Positions 1-8,406 of a DNA stretch of 64,000 bases are shown here, piece by piece. The notes under the pieces were generated by a model. That model was not told the DNA's origin and ran no database searches. It saw nothing but the letters and a program-made list of their open reading frames with translations. A program made the position numbers and the translations under genes. The DNA lies in assembly GCF_016722785.1 (NCBI RefSeq), contig NZ_JAEQNE010000001.1:248001-312000 (forward strand), in the 5' to 3' direction. This stretch comes from Ramlibacter monticola. Lineage in GTDB: Bacteria; Pseudomonadota; Gammaproteobacteria; Burkholderiales; Burkholderiaceae_C. Position 1 is the first letter of the stretch. Each line of letters begins with the position of its first letter.

Positions 1-448
1 GGGCGCTGAAGATCACGCGCACGTCCTCCAGCCGGCTGTCGTCGGCGGCGAGCCGCGCGCGGGCCATCGCCGTGCTGTTCGCGCCGCCCGGCCCCGGCTC
101 GGAGAAGCAGAAGTAGAGGGTGCGGTTGGAGGCGAAGCCGGAGTCGAGCACCACGTCCAGCAGGCCGCCCTGGCTGCGCGCCACCACCTGCGGCACGCCG
201 CCGAGCGGGGGCGACAGCCGCCCCTGCGCGTTCACGATGCGCATGCGCCCGGGCCGCTCCGTCACGAGGAAACGCCCCTCCGGCAGGAAGGCCAGCGCCC
301 AGGGGTGCTCCAGGCCGCCCGCCACCGTCTCGCCGCGCGGCGTCTGGGCCCCGACGGGCGGTACTGTCAACCCTGCGACAATAAGGGCTGGCACAGCGAG
401 CCGGCCCCAGAGCCGGCGGCGCCTCCTGGATCGGTTGTTCCCGTTCAT
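1..448 (-). CDS. PQQ-dependent sugar dehydrogenase, N-terminal part (cut by window edge)
   Basis: The reverse strand opens with an ATG at 448 and stays open to the window edge, giving 149 residues. After a basic start and a hydrophobic signal segment ending in VGAQ comes the opening blade pattern of soluble aldose/glucose-sorbosone dehydrogenases (YliI type): GLEHPWALAFLPEGRFLVTE, then RPGRMRIV, then GGLLDVVLDSGF and LYFCFSE. Family members are periplasmic beta-propellers that oxidise sugars with PQQ. The catalytic region lies outside the window, so substrate and integrity cannot be judged. It is divergent from the NlpC/P60 gene with 73 bp between the two starts. Confidence 0.85.
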   Translation of the reverse strand, partial: MNGNNRSRRRRRLWGRLAVPALIVAGLTVPPVGAQTPRGETVAGGLEHPWALAFLPEGRFLVTERPGRMRIVNAQGRLSPPLGGVPQVVARSQGGLLDVVLDSGFASNRTLYFCFSEPGPGGANSTAMARARLAADDSRLEDVRVIFSA

Positions 449-521
449 GGTGGAACCGATTGTTCCCCACCCGCCGCGGTCCGTGGCGCGGAAGCACACC
501 GATACGAATCAAGAACCTTGA

Positions 522-1166
522 ATGCACTGTTCGCTTGACGCCCGGCTCGGCCGGACGCTGATCTCCGCTCCCCTGCTGCGTGTGCTCGGCCTTGTGCTCG
601 TGCTCGCGGCGGGTGGCGCGCACGCCATGCCGCCCACGTCCGCGGAAGACGACGTGGGTCGCTTCATGGCGGAAAAGCGCTTCGTGGAACGTCTCGAGGA
701 GGTGCGCGTCAACGTCGGCGAACGCGTGGCGACCGGCGCCGACCAGATGGCGCAGCGCGCCTCCGAGCTGGTGGGCAACGCCATGGGTTTCCTCGGCGTG
801 CGCTATCGCCGCGGCGGCAGTTCGGTAGAGACCGGCTTCGACTGCAGCGGCTTCGTCAAGGCGATGTACGAGCAGACGGTCGGCCTGATGCTGCCCCGCC
901 GCGCGGAAGAGCAGGCCGCCGCCACGCAGAAGATCGACAAGAAGGACCTGCAGCCGGGCGACCTGGTGTTCTTCAACACGCTGCGGCGCACCTTCAGCCA
1001 CGTCGGCATCTACGTCGGCGACAACAAGTTCATCCACTCGCCGCGCCCCGGCGCGCAGGTGCGCGTGGACGACATGGGCATGAGCTACTGGACCAGGCGC
1101 TTCGACGGCGCCCGCCGCGTGCTCGCCGCACCCCCGGGCGAAGCGCCCGCGCAGACCAGGCCCTAA
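522..1166 (+). CDS. NlpC/P60 family cell-wall hydrolase (C40 peptidase)
   Basis: 214 residues. A hydrophobic signal peptide (about residues 15-35, ending AHA) directs it to the periplasm. The C-terminal NlpC/P60 domain carries the catalytic Cys108 in GFDCSGFV, His160 in FSHVGIYVG and the third polar residue His172 in FIHSPRPG, the expected Cys-His-His set. Such enzymes cut peptide cross-links or stem peptides in peptidoglycan. It appears monocistronic; the next gene begins 86 bp later. The ATG at 522 is chosen because it gives a full signal peptide. Confidence 0.92.
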   Translation: MHCSLDARLGRTLISAPLLRVLGLVLVLAAGGAHAMPPTSAEDDVGRFMAEKRFVERLEEVRVNVGERVATGADQMAQRASELVGNAMGFLGVRYRRGGSSVETGFDCSGFVKAMYEQTVGLMLPRRAEEQAAATQKIDKKDLQPGDLVFFNTLRRTFSHVGIYVGDNKFIHSPRPGAQVRVDDMGMSYWTRRFDGARRVLAAPPGEAPAQTRP

Positions 1167-1252
1167 GCAGCCCTCGTATCGGGAATACGCGGAGGCGCGG
1201 CCCCCCGCGCGCTCGTACGATCCCCCGCCTGTCCATCCCACGGGAGATCGGC

Positions 1253-1753
1253 GTGGCGAAACTGAACGTGAATGGGGTCGTGCGCGACTTCGAGGCGGAG
1301 GGCGATACGCCCCTGCTGTGGGTGCTGCGCGAACAGCTCGGCCTCACGGGCACCAAGTACGGGTGCGGCATCGCGGCCTGCGGCGCCTGCACCGTCCACA
1401 TCGACGGCATCCCCACGCGCAGCTGCTCGCGGCCGCTCTCCACGATCGGCCCCAACGAGAAGATCACCACCATCGAGGGGCTCTCGCCCGACGGCTCGCA
1501 TCCGGTGCAGAAGGCCTGGGTGGCGCTCGACGTGCCGCAATGCGGCTACTGCCAGTCCGGCCAGATCATGGCGGCGGCAGCCCTGCTCAAGAGCAATCCG
1601 CGCCCGACCGACGCCGACATCGACACCGCCATGAGCAACATCTGCCGCTGCGGGACCTACAACCGCATCCGCGCGGCGATCCACGCGGTGGCGCGCGGCG
1701 ACCTCAAGAGCGCGCAGCTCGCGATCCAGCACGCCGACGGGAGCACGACATGA
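1253..1753 (+). CDS. iorA: (2Fe-2S)-binding subunit of a xanthine-oxidase-family molybdenum hydroxylase (IorA type)
   Basis: 166 residues from a GTG start preceded by GGGAG at 1242. It contains both iron-sulfur clusters of the family: the plant-type ferredoxin set Cys38, Cys43, Cys46 and Cys58, and the helical set Cys97, Cys100, Cys131 and Cys133 (QCGYCQSGQ and CRCGTY motifs). It passes electrons from the molybdenum subunit encoded next. Length and the partner gene match isoquinoline 1-oxidoreductase alpha and related two-subunit aldehyde or N-heterocycle oxidising enzymes. The actual substrate cannot be read from sequence, so the symbol is by similarity only. Confidence 0.9.
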   Translation: MAKLNVNGVVRDFEAEGDTPLLWVLREQLGLTGTKYGCGIAACGACTVHIDGIPTRSCSRPLSTIGPNEKITTIEGLSPDGSHPVQKAWVALDVPQCGYCQSGQIMAAAALLKSNPRPTDADIDTAMSNICRCGTYNRIRAAIHAVARGDLKSAQLAIQHADGSTT

Positions 1754-3939
1754 GCACGGACGCCCTGAGCCTCGATCGCCGCGGCTTCCTGAAGGCGAGC
1801 GCCTCGGCCGGCCTGGTGGTCGGCTTCCACGTCCCGTTTGCCGGCAGCGCGTCGGCGCAGCAGGCCGCCGTCCCGGAGGTGAACGCCTGGGTGGTCGTGC
1901 GCCCCGACGACACCGTCGTGGTCCGCATCGCCCGCTCCGAAATGGGACAGGGCACGCTCACCGGCCTGGCGCAGCTGGTCGCCGAGGAGCTCGAGGCCAA
2001 CTGGGCCAAGGTGACCACCGAGTACCCCACGCCCGGCCAGAACCTTGCGCGCAAGCGCGTGTGGGGCAACTTCTCCACCGGCGGCAGTCGCGGCATCCGC
2101 GAATCGCACGACTACGTGCGCAAGGGCGGCGCCACCGCCCGCATGATGCTGGTGCAGGCCGCGGCCAACGAGTGGAAGGTGCCCGTCTCCGAACTGCGCG
2201 CGGCCAACAGCGTCGTGACGCACGGACCGAGCGGCCGCACCCTCACCTACGGCCACCTCGCCGCTGCCGCATCGAAGCTGGAGCCGCCGGCCGAGGTCCA
2301 GCTGAAGGACCCGAAGGACTGGAAGATCGCCGGCAAGCGGCTGGCGCGCCTGGACACGGTCGACAAGGTGAACGGCAAGCAGGTCTACGGCATCGACCTC
2401 AAGCTGCCCGGCATGCTCAATGCCGCCATCAAGGACTGCCCCGTGTTCGGCGGCAAGGTGAAGAGCTTCAACGCCGCCGCCGTCCAGGGCCGGCCCGGGG
2501 TGAAGAAGGTCCTGCGCGTGGGCGACAGCGCGGTGGCGGTGGTGGCGGACACCTGGTGGCACGCCAAGAGCGCGCTCGACGCCCTGCCCGTGGAATGGGA
2601 TCCGGGCCCGAACGCGAAGGAGTCGAGCGCGACGGTGGCGGCCATGCTGAAGGCCGGCCTGGACGCGAACGATGCCGTGGTGGGCAACCAGAACGGCGAT
2701 GCGAAGGCGGCGCTGGGCTCCGCGGCGCGCGTGATCGAGGCGGTGTACGGCTACCCGCACCAGAACCACGCCACCATGGAGCCGATGAACGCCACGGCGC
2801 GCTGGACGCCGGAGCGCTGCGAGGTGTGGAGTCCGACGCAGAACGGCGAGGCCGCGCTCGCAGCCGCGTCCGAAGCCGCCGGCCTGCCGCCTTCGCAGTG
2901 CGACGTCCACAAGCTGCTGCTCGGCGGCGGCTTCGGCCGCCGCGGCGCGGTGCACGACTGGGTGCGGCAGGTGGTGGAGATCGCGAAGGAGATGCCCGGC
3001 ACGCCGGTCAAGCTGCTGTGGACCCGCGAGGAGGACATGCTGCATGGCCGCTTCCACCCGGTCACGCAGTGCCGCCTGCGCGCGGGCCTCGATGCGCAGG
3101 GCAACGTCACGGCGCTGCACATGCGCATCTCGGGCCAGTCGATCGTGGCGGCCGTGTTCCCGCAGAACATCCAGAACGGGAAGGACCCCGTGGTGTTCCA
3201 GGGCCTCAACCCGCCCGGGCCGGAAGCCTCGATCGGCTACAGCTTCCCGAACCTGCTGATCGACCACGCGATGCGCAACCCGCCGGTGCCGCCGGGCTTC
3301 TGGCGCGGCGTGAACCTGAACCAGAACACAATCTACCTCGAGTCCTTCATCGACGAGATCGCGCAGGCCGCCGGGCAGGACCCGCTCGCGCTGCGGCGCA
3401 AGCTGATGGCGAACCATCCCAGGCACCTGGGAGTGCTCAACGCGGTGGCCGAGCGCGCCGGCTGGGGCCGGCCGGCCCCGGACGTGAACGGGCAGAAGGT
3501 GTTCCGCGGGCTGGCCCAGACCATGGGCTTCGGCAGCTACGTCGCCGCCTGCGCCGAGGTCTCGGTGGGCAACGACGGCGAGCTGAAGATCCACCGCATC
3601 GTCGCGGCCACCGATCCGGGCCACGCGGTGAACCCGCAGCAGATCGAGGCGCAGGTGGAGGGCTCGTTCGCCTACGGCCTGTCGGCGGCGCTGTTCGGCG
3701 AGTGCACGCTGAAGGACGGCCACATGGAGCAGGCCAACTTCGACACCTACCCGGTGGTGCACATGCGGCACATGCCGAAGGTGGAGACCATCGTGATGCC
3801 CACCGGCGGCTTCTGGGGCGGCGTCGGCGAGCCGACGATCGCGGTGGCGGCGCCGGCGGTGCTCAACGCGATCTTCGCGGCCACCGGCAAGCGCATCCGC
3901 GAGCTTCCGCTGCGGCATCACAGCCTCCGGCGCGCCTGA
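1750..3939 (+). CDS. iorB: Molybdopterin-binding catalytic subunit of xanthine-oxidase-family enzyme (IorB type)
   Basis: 729 residues. The ATG at 1750 overlaps the iorA stop (ATGA), so the two subunits are translationally coupled; the frame is open further upstream but that part only shadows iorA. A Tat signal with DRRGFLK at residues 9-15 and a cleavage-like ASA-Q at 36 marks export of the folded, cofactor-loaded complex. The rest is the long molybdopterin cytosine dinucleotide binding subunit, with GGGFGRRG near residue 395 and the C-terminal [11 protein letters not shown] motif. No FAD subunit is encoded nearby, so a periplasmic cytochrome is a plausible electron acceptor; the next gene encodes one. 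Confidence 0.9.
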   Translation: MSTDALSLDRRGFLKASASAGLVVGFHVPFAGSASAQQAAVPEVNAWVVVRPDDTVVVRIARSEMGQGTLTGLAQLVAEELEANWAKVTTEYPTPGQNLARKRVWGNFSTGGSRGIRESHDYVRKGGATARMMLVQAAANEWKVPVSELRAANSVVTHGPSGRTLTYGHLAAAASKLEPPAEVQLKDPKDWKIAGKRLARLDTVDKVNGKQVYGIDLKLPGMLNAAIKDCPVFGGKVKSFNAAAVQGRPGVKKVLRVGDSAVAVVADTWWHAKSALDALPVEWDPGPNAKESSATVAAMLKAGLDANDAVVGNQNGDAKAALGSAARVIEAVYGYPHQNHATMEPMNATARWTPERCEVWSPTQNGEAALAAASEAAGLPPSQCDVHKLLLGGGFGRRGAVHDWVRQVVEIAKEMPGTPVKLLWTREEDMLHGRFHPVTQCRLRAGLDAQGNVTALHMRISGQSIVAAVFPQNIQNGKDPVVFQGLNPPGPEASIGYSFPNLLIDHAMRNPPVPPGFWRGVNLNQNTIYLESFIDEIAQAAGQDPLALRRKLMANHPRHLGVLNAVAERAGWGRPAPDVNGQKVFRGLAQTMGFGSYVAACAEVSVGNDGELKIHRIVAATDPGHAVNPQQIEAQVEGSFAYGLSAALFGECTLKDGHMEQANFDTYPVVHMRHMPKVETIVMPTGGFWGGVGEPTIAVAAPAVLNAIFAATGKRIRELPLRHHSLRRA

Positions 3940-3949
3940 GGGAGCGGCC

Positions 3950-4393
3950 TTGCGGGTGCGCGCAGTCGGCGCCCTGCTGCTCGCGGCCCTGGCGGCCGCG
4001 GGCGCGCGCGCGCAGGAGTTCGTGGGCTACACCGTCGAGGGCGACGGCATCGCGCAGCCGCTGGCGGGCGCACGGGGCGACCCGCAGCGCGGACGCGCCA
4101 TCGTCGCCAGCCGCCAGGCGGGGCTGTGCCTGCTGTGCCATCCCGCGCCCATCCCGGAGGAGCGCTTCCAGGGCGACCTGGCGCCCGGCCTGGCGGGCGT
4201 CGGCGCGCGCTACAGCGTGGCGCAGTTGCGGCTGCGGGTGGCGGATCCGCGCCGGGTGAATCCGTCGAGCTTCATGCCCGGATTCCACAGCCCCGGCCAT
4301 CCCTCGCGCGTCGGCGCGCAGTGGGCAGGCAGGCCCATCCTCAGCGCCCAGCAGGTGGAAGACGTGGTCGCGTGGCTGGCCACGCTGCGTTAG
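3950..4393 (+). CDS. soxX: SoxX-type monohaem cytochrome c
   Basis: 147 residues from a TTG start 11 bp after iorB. A short signal peptide ends ARAQ. One haem-binding CLLCH motif lies at residues 60-64 and the likely axial Met109 in NPSSFMPGF, with SoxX-typical surroundings (ADPRRVNPSSFMPGFHS). SoxX pairs with SoxA to form the c-type cytochrome that attaches thiosulfate to SoxY oxidatively. The assignment is supported by the following soxY, soxZ and soxA. The TTG start is weak, but no better start gives a signal peptide. Confidence 0.88.
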   Translation: MRVRAVGALLLAALAAAGARAQEFVGYTVEGDGIAQPLAGARGDPQRGRAIVASRQAGLCLLCHPAPIPEERFQGDLAPGLAGVGARYSVAQLRLRVADPRRVNPSSFMPGFHSPGHPSRVGAQWAGRPILSAQQVEDVVAWLATLR

Positions 4394-4402
4394 GCTTGGC
4401 GG

Positions 4403-4879
4403 ATGGGCGCGCGCACGGCTTCGGGTTCCAGGCGGCGGCAGCTGCTGCAGGCCGGCGCCGGCCTGGTCGCGCAGGTGCTGGTGCGGCCGGCTTCGGCGCA
4501 GGACGCCGCGGCGATGGCGGCGGCGGTGGCGCAGTTCGCCGGCGGGCAGCCCGTGCGCCCGGGACGGGTCCGGCTGGAAATCGCGCCGCTGGTGGACAAC
4601 GGCAACGTGGTGCCGGTCAGGGTGAGCGTCGAGAGCCCCATGACCCCGGCCGAGCACGTCACGGAGATCGCCATCTTCAACGAGAAGAACCCGCAGAAGG
4701 ACGTGGGGCGCTTCCTGCTCGGCCCACGCGCCGGCCGGGCCGAAGTTGCGACCCGCATCCGCCTGGCCACCAGCCAGAAGCTCACGGCGCTCGCGCGGCT
4801 GAACGACGGCAGCGTCTGGTCCGACACGGTCGACGTGGTCGTGGTGCTGGCCGCCTGCATCGAAGGAGAAGGCAGCTAG
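4403..4879 (+). CDS. soxY: SoxY-type thiosulfate carrier protein, variant C-terminus
   Basis: 158 residues. The N-terminus has a Tat-like SRRRQLLQ segment followed by a hydrophobic stretch ending ASAQ. The body matches SoxY (ESPMTPAEHV, IAIFNEKNPQ). In characterised SoxY proteins the sulfur substrate is carried on the Cys of a C-terminal GGCGG arm. Here the single C-terminal Cys152 is kept, but it sits in LAACIEGEGS, followed by acidic residues instead of two glycines. It starts 9 bp after soxX and is followed by soxZ. SoxY identity is clear; whether the arm works in the usual way is open. Confidence 0.88.
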   Translation: MGARTASGSRRRQLLQAGAGLVAQVLVRPASAQDAAAMAAAVAQFAGGQPVRPGRVRLEIAPLVDNGNVVPVRVSVESPMTPAEHVTEIAIFNEKNPQKDVGRFLLGPRAGRAEVATRIRLATSQKLTALARLNDGSVWSDTVDVVVVLAACIEGEGS

Positions 4880-4881
4880 CC

Positions 4882-5202
4882 ATGGCCCGCACGCTGATCC
4901 AGGTCCCCTCCGGCGCGCGCAAGGGCGAGGTGGTCGAGGTGCGGGTGACGATCGCGCACCCGATGGAGACCGGCTACCGGCCGGGCGCGGACGGCCGCGT
5001 GCTGCCGCGCGACATCATCCGGCGCTTCACCTGCCGCTACCAGGGCGAGGTGGTCTTCAGCGCGGAACTGTTCCCCGCCATCTCCGCCAACCCCTACCTC
5101 TCCTTCTTCGTCCGCACCGGCGACGGCGGCACGCTGGAATTCGAATGGCAGGGCGACAACGGTTTCGCGCAGACGGAGCGGCGCGAGTTGCAGGTCGCGT
5201 GA
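4882..5202 (+). CDS. soxZ: SoxZ, partner of SoxY
   Basis: 106 residues starting two bases after the soxY stop, with AGGAGA upstream at about 4864. SoxZ is the small immunoglobulin-like partner that forms the SoxYZ carrier heterodimer. Family features visible are the N-terminal RTLIQVPSGARKGEVVEVRV strand, the IAHPMETGYR segment and the C-terminal FEWQGDNG turn. It has no signal peptide of its own, as is normal, because SoxZ is exported with SoxY through the Tat system. The stop overlaps the soxA start (TGATG-type junction). Confidence 0.92.
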   Translation: MARTLIQVPSGARKGEVVEVRVTIAHPMETGYRPGADGRVLPRDIIRRFTCRYQGEVVFSAELFPAISANPYLSFFVRTGDGGTLEFEWQGDNGFAQTERRELQVA

Positions 5203-5969
5203 TGCGCCGTGCGCGCTTCGCGGCGGCGGCCGCCCTGTCCGCCGCGGTGGCCTGCCTGGCGGCCGGGCCGGATCCGCGCCGCTCCGGCTTCGAGGACATG
5301 GGCGCGTCCACGCAGGCGATGCAGCGGGACGACGGCCTGAACCCGGCGATGCTGTGGGTGCAGGAGGGCGAGCAGGCGTGGCGACGCGCACCCTCCCCTT
5401 CGTCCCGCTCCTGTGCGTCGTGCCATGGCGAGCCGTCCTCGCTGCGCGGCGTGGCGGCGCGCTACCCGGCCTGGGACGAGGCGCTGAAGCGGCCGGTGGA
5501 CCTGGCCACGCGCATCGACCTGTGCCGGCAACGGCAGCAGGGGCAGCCGGCCTGGCCGGCCGAGCACGAGGAATTGCTGGCGCTGGAGACGCTGGTGGGG
5601 CTGCAGTCGCGCGGAATGCCGATCGCTCCGCGTCCCGATCCGCGGCTGGCGCCCCATGCGGCGCGCGGGGAAGCCCTGTTCCGCCAGCGCATGGGGCAGC
5701 TGGATCTCTCGTGCGCGGAGTGCCACGAGGAGCGGGCAGGCGGCCGGCTGGCCGGCTCGCCGATCCCGCAGGGGCACGCGACGGGCTATCCGGTCTACCG
5801 GCTGGAGTGGCAGGGACTCGGCTCGCTGTGGCGCCGCGTGCGCGGGTGCATGGCAGGCGTGCGGGCGGAGCCGTTCGCGGCGGGGAGCCTGGAGTTCACG
5901 GAGCTGGAGCTGTACCTCGCGAACCGGGCGAGCGGGATGCTGGTGGAGACGCCGGCGGTGCGGCCCTAG
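5202..5969 (+). CDS. soxA: SoxA-type dihaem cytochrome c (L-cysteine S-thiosulfotransferase subunit)
   Basis: 255 residues, ATG overlapping the soxZ stop. A signal peptide is followed by two CxxCH haem sites, CASCH at 71-75 and CAECH at 171-175, so this is the dihaem form. Cys216 in RGCMAGVRAEP is the family's active-site cysteine that becomes a persulfide haem ligand. SoxAX couples thiosulfate to SoxY. It is the last gene of the unit; soxB and soxCD are not in the window, although soxB often lies nearby in sox loci. The next gene is convergent. Confidence 0.92.
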   Translation: MRRARFAAAAALSAAVACLAAGPDPRRSGFEDMGASTQAMQRDDGLNPAMLWVQEGEQAWRRAPSPSSRSCASCHGEPSSLRGVAARYPAWDEALKRPVDLATRIDLCRQRQQGQPAWPAEHEELLALETLVGLQSRGMPIAPRPDPRLAPHAARGEALFRQRMGQLDLSCAECHEERAGGRLAGSPIPQGHATGYPVYRLEWQGLGSLWRRVRGCMAGVRAEPFAAGSLEFTELELYLANRASGMLVETPAVRP

Positions 5970-5982
5970 CGTCCCCGCCCCG

Positions 5983-6006
5983 GCCCTCCCCCGGAGGGGA
6001 GGGCGC
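5983..6006. repeat. GC-rich palindrome between soxA and lpdA
   Basis: GCCCTCCCCC followed by GGAGGGGAGGGC forms a near-perfect inverted repeat between two convergent genes. It resembles three elements inside aceF (9441, 9751, 9831), so it looks like a dispersed genomic repeat rather than a gene-specific terminator. There is no T-tract, so termination is possible but not shown. Confidence 0.6.
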
Positions 6007-6011
6007 AAGGG

Positions 6012-7796
6012 TCACTTGCGCGGCGGCGGCACGTCCGTGCAGGTGCCGTGCGCGATCTCCGCGGCCATGCCGATGCTCTCGCCCAGGGTCGGGTGCGGGT
6101 GGATGGTCTTGCCGATGTCGACCTCGTCGGCGCCCATCTCGATGGCCAGCGCGACCTCGCTGATCAGGTCGCCCGCGTGCGTGCCCACGATGCCGCCGCC
6201 CAGGATGCGGTGCGATTCGGCATCGAACAGCAGCTTGGTGAAGCCCTCGTCGCGGGTATTGGCGATGGCGCGGCCGGAGGCCGTCCAGGGGAAGTGGCCC
6301 TTCTTGATCGCGATGCCCTGCGCCTTGGCCTGGTCCTCGGTGAGGCCCACCCAGGCCACCTCGGGATCGGTGTAGGCCACGCTGGGGATCACGCGCGCGT
6401 CGAAGGTCGACTTCTCGCCCGCCGCCGCCTCGGCCGCCACGTGCGCCTCGTGCACCGCCTTGTGGGCCAGCATCGGCTGGCCGACGATGTCGCCGATGGC
6501 GAAGATGTGCGGCACGTTGGTGCGCATCGAGATGTCCACCGGGATGAAGCCGCGGTCCGTGACGTTCACGCCCGCCTTCTGGGCGCCGATGTTCTTCCCG
6601 TTGGGCGAACGACCCACCGCCTGCAGCACCAGGTCGTACAGCTGCGGTTCCTTGGGTGCCTGCTCGCCCTCGAAGCGGACCAGGATGCCGTCCTTGGTGG
6701 CTTCCGCGCCCACGGTCTTGGTCTTCAGCATGATGTTGTCGAAGCGCGGCGCATTCATCTTCTGCCACACGCGCACCAGGTCGCGGTCCGCACCCTGCAT
6801 CAGGCCGTCGAGCATTTCGACCACGTCCAGGCGCGCGCCCAGCGTGGAGTACACCGTGCCCATCTCCAGGCCGATGATGCCGCCGCCCAGGATCAGCATG
6901 CGCTTCGGGTCGGTGGCGAGATCCAGCGCGCCGGTGGAGTCCACCACGCGCGGGTCCTTCGGCATGAAGGGCAGCGACACGGCCTGCGAGCCGGCGGCGA
7001 TGATCGCGTTGCGGAAGCGGATCACCTGCTTCTTGCCGGTGGCGTCCTTGCCGCTGCCCGAGGTCTCCTCGACCTGCAGGTGGTAGGGATCGAGGAAGGT
7101 GCCGATGCCGCGCACGACCGTCACCTTGCGCATCTTGGCCATCGCCGCCAGGCCGCCGGTGAGCTTGCCGGTGACCTTGTCCTTGTGGGCCTTGAGCTTC
7201 CCGCGGTCGATGGTCGGCTTGCCGAAGGAGACGCCGAGCGAATCGAAGTGGCTCACTTCGTCCATCACGGCGGCGACGTGCAGCAGCGCCTTGGACGGGA
7301 TGCAGCCCACGTTGAGGCACACGCCGCCGAGCGTGGCGTAGCGCTCCACGAGCACGGTCTTCATGCCGAGGTCGGCGGAGCGGAAGGCGGCGGAATAGCC
7401 GCCCGGACCGGCGCCGAGGACCAGCATCTCGCACTCGAGGTCGACGCCGCCGCCGTAGGACCCGGCGGGCGCGGGGGCCGGCGCAGGGGCCGAAGCCGCG
7501 GGCGCCGGTGCGGCAGCGGCCGGAGCCGCTTTCGGGGCCGGCGCCGGCGCCGCGGCGCCGGTGGTTTCCAGCGTCAGGAGCACCGACCCTTCGGACACCT
7601 TGTCGCCGACCTTGATCTTGAGGTCTTTCACCACGCCGGCATGCGACGACGGGATTTCCATGGAGGCCTTGTCGCTCTCCACCGTCACCAGCGATTGTTC
7701 GACCTTCACCGTGTCGCCGGGTTTGACCAGCAGCTCGATGACGGCAACGTCCTTGAAGTCCCCGATGTCAGGGACTTTCACTTCCGTCAGGCTCAT
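6012..7796 (-). CDS. lpdA: Dihydrolipoyl dehydrogenase (E3) with N-terminal lipoyl domain
   Basis: 594 residues. Residues 1-80 form a lipoyl domain with the lipoylated Lys43 in ESDKASM. An Ala/Pro linker (about 81-112) joins it to the flavoprotein, which has the FAD motif [11 protein letters not shown] near 127, the redox disulfide Cys160/Cys165 in GGVCLNVGC, a second Rossmann [10 protein letters not shown] and the C-terminal catalytic [10 protein letters not shown]3 reoxidises dihydrolipoamide on E2 and makes NADH. A fused lipoyl domain is usual for E3 of betaproteobacterial pyruvate dehydrogenase. It is last in the aceE-aceF-BPH-lpdA unit, one base after the preceding stop. Confidence 0.96.
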   Translation of the reverse strand: MSLTEVKVPDIGDFKDVAVIELLVKPGDTVKVEQSLVTVESDKASMEIPSSHAGVVKDLKIKVGDKVSEGSVLLTLETTGAAAPAPAPKAAPAAAAPAPAASAPAPAPAPAGSYGGGVDLECEMLVLGAGPGGYSAAFRSADLGMKTVLVERYATLGGVCLNVGCIPSKALLHVAAVMDEVSHFDSLGVSFGKPTIDRGKLKAHKDKVTGKLTGGLAAMAKMRKVTVVRGIGTFLDPYHLQVEETSGSGKDATGKKQVIRFRNAIIAAGSQAVSLPFMPKDPRVVDSTGALDLATDPKRMLILGGGIIGLEMGTVYSTLGARLDVVEMLDGLMQGADRDLVRVWQKMNAPRFDNIMLKTKTVGAEATKDGILVRFEGEQAPKEPQLYDLVLQAVGRSPNGKNIGAQKAGVNVTDRGFIPVDISMRTNVPHIFAIGDIVGQPMLAHKAVHEAHVAAEAAAGEKSTFDARVIPSVAYTDPEVAWVGLTEDQAKAQGIAIKKGHFPWTASGRAIANTRDEGFTKLLFDAESHRILGGGIVGTHAGDLISEVALAIEMGADEVDIGKTIHPHPTLGESIGMAAEIAHGTCTDVPPPRK

Positions 7797-7797
7797 T

Positions 7798-8388
7798 TTA
7801 TTTAGGCTCTTTCGCTTTGACAGTGAAGATGTCGCAGGGCAGCTCGGAGTTGCGATCGAACTCGCAACCGGCGGCGATCCCCGCTTCCGCGACTTCGCGC
7901 GCGGTCTTGGCCCGGGAGTAGGCCGCGTGCATGGCGCCGAGCGCGAAACTGCGCCCCGAGCCGATGCCCCAGAACTCCTTGAACTCGAACACCTCGCGGT
8001 AGCTGTAGAGGCCGTAGATGCCGCTGGCGTTGGCGATGACCACGCTGAACTGGCTGGACTCGTACGGGTCGCTGTCTTCTTCCTTGGTCTGCAGGAAGAA
8101 GTTGTCCTTCAGGTACGGGTGCAGCTTGGTGAAGGTGTCGAAGACCTCGTCCTTGCTTCCGAGCCGGAGGATCTCCCGCGGCATCGAACCCATCGCCTTG
8201 CGCAGCACCGGGAAGTGCGCCACGGTGCCGGCCATGCCGATGAAGCTCGGGCCGTCGTCCGTGTCGACCTTGAAGATCTTGGTGTTGTCCTCGAACCGGT
8301 GCGCAAGGCGTGTGTCGCCGAAGGTCACCAGGGTGTCCGCTGCGATCGCGATTTGCCCGGCTTTCTTCACCACCACAACTGTTGTCAT
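7798..8388 (-). CDS. Proteasome-like Ntn hydrolase, BPH (betaproteobacterial proteasome homologue) family
   Basis: 196 residues. After removal of Met1 the N-terminus is TTVVVVKK, as in HslV and proteasome beta subunits, so Thr2 would be the nucleophile. Asp18 and Lys37 align by eye with the catalytic Asp17 and Lys33 of HslV, with a few extra residues before the Lys. Later segments such as [17 protein letters not shown] match the proteasome fold. It is distinct from HslV, and no HslU-type ATPase lies nearby. The BPH family forms double rings without a known ATPase partner. Here the gene sits between aceF and lpdA, 18 bp after aceF and one base before lpdA, so it is cotranscribed with pyruvate dehydrogenase. 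Confidence 0.85.
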   Translation of the reverse strand: MTTVVVVKKAGQIAIAADTLVTFGDTRLAHRFEDNTKIFKVDTDDGPSFIGMAGTVAHFPVLRKAMGSMPREILRLGSKDEVFDTFTKLHPYLKDNFFLQTKEEDSDPYESSQFSVVIANASGIYGLYSYREVFEFKEFWGIGSGRSFALGAMHAAYSRAKTAREVAEAGIAAGCEFDRNSELPCDIFTVKAKEPK

Positions 8389-8406
8389 CGATCTTGTAGT
8401 TCTTGC

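Noticed and set aside
7798-8388. HslV peptidase
   Set aside because: The N-terminal catalytic pattern is shared, but the sequence after residue 30 differs, the chain is longer, and no hslU is adjacent; the BPH family fits better.
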